64,000 bases of DNA, taken from contig CAVOWK010000032.1 in NCBI GenBank assembly GCA_963700045.1, positions 124,001-188,000 on the forward strand, in the 5' to 3' direction. Positions within the stretch are counted from its first letter, which is position 1. Each line of letters starts with the position of its first letter. The notes under the pieces are model-generated. The model did no database searches. It had not been told where the DNA came from and saw only the letters and a program-made list of their open reading frames with translations. The translations under genes were made by a program, and so were the position numbers. The DNA is from RPQJ01 sp963700045 (GTDB lineage Bacteria > Pseudomonadota > Gammaproteobacteria > Steroidobacterales > Steroidobacteraceae). Of this stretch, positions 61,375-64,000 are shown one piece after another.

Positions 61375-62621
61375 TCGTACCGCAACGCTTCGGCGGGCTG
61401 GGTGGCGGCGCCGCGGATCGCCGGATAGATCGTCGCTACGACCGTGAGCGTGAACGCAACCAGGGTGATGGTCAGGATCTGCCCGAGCCTGAGTTCCGAT
61501 GGAATCTGCGTGATGTAGTAGACCGACGGGTCCATCACGTGAAAGCGGAATACACGTTCGAGCACGGGCACGATGGTGCCGACGTTGGCAGCGACCAGCA
61601 CGCCCAGCACGAGTCCGAACAATGTCCCGACGGTGCCGATCACCAGGCCCTGGGTGAGAAAGACGCCGACGATCCCGCGCGGGGTCATGCCGAGCGTGCG
61701 CAGGATCGCGATGTCCGAACGCTTTTCATTGACCACCATCACCAGGGCCGCCACGATGTTGAAGGCAGCCACCGCGACGACGAGCAGCAGGATCAGGCTC
61801 ATCATCGTCTTCTCGATGCGAATCGCCCGGAAGTACGCCGAGTGCTCCTCGCTCCAGTCCTTGACCTGCAGCCCCGCGCCGACGGCCCGGCGCAGGTCAG
61901 CGGTGCGCGCGGGCGCGTTCATCACGTCGTCAAAACGGATGCGCAGCCCGGCGGGAGTCGCATTGGAAGCACCGGTCAAGTCAGCCGCATCGGCGATCGA
62001 CACCAGCGCCAGCGAGGCATCGTGATCCTGCAGCCCGACTTCGAAGATCCCGGTGACGGTGAAGGTCTGCAGCAGCGGCCGGCCGCCCGCCGCGAGCATG
62101 TCGCGGCCGGGCACCATCACGGTAAGTTCATCACCGACTTCGGCGCCGATCTGCCACGCGAGCACGCGACCGATGACCATGCTGCGCGCGCCAGGCTCGA
62201 GGTCGCTGAGTTTCCCTTGCAGCAGGTTCTGCTCGATCGACGACACGTTCGCTTCGGCTGCCGGATCGATACCGTGCAGCAGCACCGGTTCGAGCAAGCC
62301 GGCGCGTCCGAGCATCGCCTGCACGTCCACGAACGGCGCGACGCCCTCCACGCCCGGCACGGTTCGAATCCTGTCCGTGACCGACTGCCAGTCCGCCAGC
62401 CGCTCGGGCGGGCCAGAGACGGTGGCGTGCGCCGTGAGCGAAACCAGGCGGTTGCGCAGTTCGCCCTCGAAGCCGTTCATGACCGAAATGATGGTAATCA
62501 GCGCCGCGACGCCGAGGCATACCCCGGCCATCGAGATCCAGGAGATGAACGAGACGAAAAAGCCCTGCCTGCGGGTGCGGACGTAACGCAGGCCAACGAA
62601 GACGGGCAACGGGTGGAACAC
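61371..62621 (-). CDS. lolC: Lipoprotein-releasing system permease, LolC-like
   Basis: 416 residues from GTG at 62621 (FHPLPVFVGLRYVRTRRQGF), where the family begins; an upstream TTG adds 12 unlikely residues. FVSFISWISMAGVCLGVAAL and ISVMNGFEGELRNRLV at the N-terminus are closer to E. coli LolC. Same domain plan as its paralogue; the stop overlaps that gene's start (ATGA). Two distinct permease subunits therefore exist, not the single LolF type. Confidence 0.9.
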   Translation of the reverse strand: MFHPLPVFVGLRYVRTRRQGFFVSFISWISMAGVCLGVAALITIISVMNGFEGELRNRLVSLTAHATVSGPPERLADWQSVTDRIRTVPGVEGVAPFVDVQAMLGRAGLLEPVLLHGIDPAAEANVSSIEQNLLQGKLSDLEPGARSMVIGRVLAWQIGAEVGDELTVMVPGRDMLAAGGRPLLQTFTVTGIFEVGLQDHDASLALVSIADAADLTGASNATPAGLRIRFDDVMNAPARTADLRRAVGAGLQVKDWSEEHSAYFRAIRIEKTMMSLILLLVVAVAAFNIVAALVMVVNEKRSDIAILRTLGMTPRGIVGVFLTQGLVIGTVGTLFGLVLGVLVAANVGTIVPVLERVFRFHVMDPSVYYITQIPSELRLGQILTITLVAFTLTVVATIYPAIRGAATQPAEALRYE

Positions 62622-62760
62622 CGTGAATCGAGGCTCGCGTGGGACGGGAGGCCGCAAGGCTACCCGGCGCAGCCCGGCTTTGCACGTTTCCCGCCGGGCC
62701 AGATAGTGAACTGGAACAAGGTATTAGGCTGCGACGCTCTGGCTCGCGCGCGTCGAATGC

Positions 62761-62795
62761 TATAGTTCGGTGGGCCTCATCGGAGACACGTAAGC
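62761..62795 (+). promoter_or_regulatory. Extended -10 promoter and leader of the small exported protein gene
   Basis: TGCTATAGT (62758-62766) is an extended -10 element; no good -35 is seen 17 bases upstream. The CGGAGA ribosome site at 62780-62785 lies 10 bases before the ATG at 62796. Confidence 0.5.
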
Positions 62796-63083
62796 ATGCG
62801 CACGCAAAAATTCACGGCAATCAGCCTCTGCCTGGCCGGACTTGCGACAGCGCCGGCCCTGCCCGCCCAGACCCTCGACATGGCGAATCCGCCTGCTGCT
62901 ACGACCGCGGTGGCAACGCCCGGCCGCGGCCAGACGATGGCCCAGGTGGAACGCCAGTTCGGCGCACCATCCGAGCGATTTGCCGCGGTCGGTCAGCCGC
63001 CGATCACCCGCTGGGTGTACGCGGACAAGGTCGTTTTCTTCGAGTACGACCACGTCGTACACGCCGTCACGCTCCGCCGCTGA
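62796..63083 (+). CDS. Small exported protein, unknown function
   Basis: 95 residues with a signal peptide (FTAISLCLAGLATAPALPAQ). The mature part ends with GQTMAQVERQFGAPSERFAA and then RWVYADKVVFFEYDHVVHAV. The 'tm.qVe..fGaP' plus 'rW.Y' pattern resembles SmpA/OmlA-like small folds, and similar proteins precede mfd in related genomes. No cysteines. Function unknown. Confidence 0.75.
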   Translation: MRTQKFTAISLCLAGLATAPALPAQTLDMANPPAATTAVATPGRGQTMAQVERQFGAPSERFAAVGQPPITRWVYADKVVFFEYDHVVHAVTLRR

Positions 63084-63238
63084 GCCGAACCGCTAGAATT
63101 ACCGCCTCCCCCGCCTGACGCGGGGGCGTCCGGCGTGCGCGCCGGGCCAAAGGCGGGGCGCAACCCCGTCGACGTTCCTTGCGAATCTCTGCCGCGTCCA
63201 GCCGCGGGAGAGCGTCGCCTGTTGCCCGCTGGATTCCA

Positions 63239-64000
63239 ATGCCCGTCGACCCATCCGCCCTGCTGCCCACGAACGAACATCCCAGCCTGCGCTGGATCGG
63301 CCTGACCGGGGCCGCCACGGCCCTGCAGGTTGCGCGTGCGGCCACGCAGGCCGCTGGCCCGGTCCTGCTGGTGACCAGCGACGCGGCGACGGCCGCACGC
63401 CTGGAGGAGGAACTGGCGTTCTTCTGTGCGGGTGACGTCCCTGTCTTCGGCTTCCCCGGTTACGAGACGCTGCCGTACGACCAGTTCTCGCCGCACCCCG
63501 ACATCATTTCGCAGCGCCTGCGCACCATGGCGCGCCTGCCGGCACTGAAGCGCGGCATCGTGATCGTCGACGTGCAGACTGCCCTGCAGCGCCTGCCGCC
63601 ACGCACGTTCATTGACGGCCATGCGCTCAGTCTCAAGGCCGGCGAGGCGCTGGATCTCGAGCAGTTCCGCCTGCGTCTCACGAGCGCCGGCTACGCCAGC
63701 GTGCCGCAGGTGGGTGAGCCCGGCGATTTCGCCATCCGTGGCTCGCTGTTCGACGTGTTTCCGATGGGCAGCGAATCGCCGCTGCGGATCGACCTGTTCG
63801 ACGACGTCATCGAGAGCATCCGCAGCTTCGACGCCGAATCGCAGCGCTCGCTCGAGAAGCTGCCACGGCTCGACCTGCTGCCGGCCCGTGAATTCAGCCT
63901 GTCACCCGAGGCGATCAAGGACTTCCGGCGCCGCTTCCGCACGCGCTTCGAGGGCGACCTGACGCGCATGCCGCTCTATCGCGACGTCGGCGAGGGTCTC
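63239..64000 (+). CDS. mfd: Transcription-repair coupling factor Mfd, N-terminal part
   Basis: First 254 codons; the gene continues past the window. The UvrB-homology module is clear: FGFPGYETLPYDQFSPHPDI, ISQRLRTMARLP, and GEPGDFAIRGSLFDVFPMGS followed by IDLFDDVIESIRSFD. Mfd removes stalled RNA polymerase and recruits UvrA. The region before it (63084-63238) has a GC-rich hairpin (CCCCCGCCTGACGCGGGGG) after the upstream gene but no T tract. Confidence 0.96.
   Translation, partial: MPVDPSALLPTNEHPSLRWIGLTGAATALQVARAATQAAGPVLLVTSDAATAARLEEELAFFCAGDVPVFGFPGYETLPYDQFSPHPDIISQRLRTMARLPALKRGIVIVDVQTALQRLPPRTFIDGHALSLKAGEALDLEQFRLRLTSAGYASVPQVGEPGDFAIRGSLFDVFPMGSESPLRIDLFDDVIESIRSFDAESQRSLEKLPRLDLLPAREFSLSPEAIKDFRRRFRTRFEGDLTRMPLYRDVGEGL

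Overview
The window is a 64 kb, GC-rich, gene-dense stretch of a bacterial chromosome that is almost certainly gammaproteobacterial. The evidence is a set of syntenic blocks typical of that class: rluC / yceF-yceD-rpmF-plsX next to a divergent rne, the envelope block mfd / lolC-lolE-lolD-comEC-exbB-exbD-msbA-lpxK-trm112-kdsB, and a LexA-controlled lexA-imuA-imuB-dnaE2 mutagenesis cassette. The SUF operon with sufU and sufT, and the overall gene style, suggest a Xanthomonadales/Nevskiales-like lineage; that placement is inference. No rRNA, tRNA, CRISPR array, phage or transposase gene was recognised.

Layout. 0-6.3 kb (+): Fe-S cluster assembly operon: end of an Rrf2-type regulator, sufB, sufC, sufD, sufS, sufU, sufT and a Rieske ferredoxin, followed by sixA. 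6.9-12.1 kb (-): amino-acid catabolism (PutA, L-serine dehydratase SdaA, an SDR oxidoreductase). 12.3-14.3 kb: a DUF481 outer-membrane protein, a CnoX/YbbN thioredoxin-chaperone and a small acidic protein. 14.3-20.6 kb (-): dnaE2, imuB, imuA and lexA behind a promoter with two LexA boxes. 20.9-24.9 kb: alanine-zipper lipoprotein, L,D-transpeptidase, YkvA-like protein, plsX-rpmF-yceD. 25-30 kb: yceF, rluC and rne. 30.3-32.8 kb: small exported proteins, a lipoprotein and a CsbD protein.

32.8-40.3 kb (-) is the most unusual part. It reads as one operon: a cyclic-nucleotide-binding patatin phospholipase, a DevBCA-type exporter whose ATPase carries a GAF domain, a CpdA-like cAMP phosphodiesterase, a truncated class III cyclase-like protein and a PAS-GGDEF diguanylate cyclase. 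It looks like a second-messenger-controlled membrane/lipid export module. At 40.4-44.9 kb follow a low-molecular-weight protein tyrosine phosphatase and a pair consisting of a transmembrane kinase-like protein and an ADP-ribosylglycohydrolase. 45-51.8 kb: aldehyde dehydrogenase with its DUF779 partner, small membrane/exported proteins, a PQQ sugar dehydrogenase, a GNAT-phosphatase fusion, the SUI1 factor YciH and RluF. 51.8-64 kb: the lipid A/Kdo, ExbBD, ComEC and Lol block, ending inside mfd.

Quality note. Many conserved genes, including sufC, sufD, sufS, sdaA, putA, imuB and parts of the 34-41 kb cluster, are interrupted by single-base indels, while most of 41-64 kb is clean. Several indels are a one-base gain or loss in a short base run, so I treat most as sequence or assembly errors and give each affected gene as one reconstructed feature. 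Two palindromic elements inside the mutagenesis cassette look genuine.
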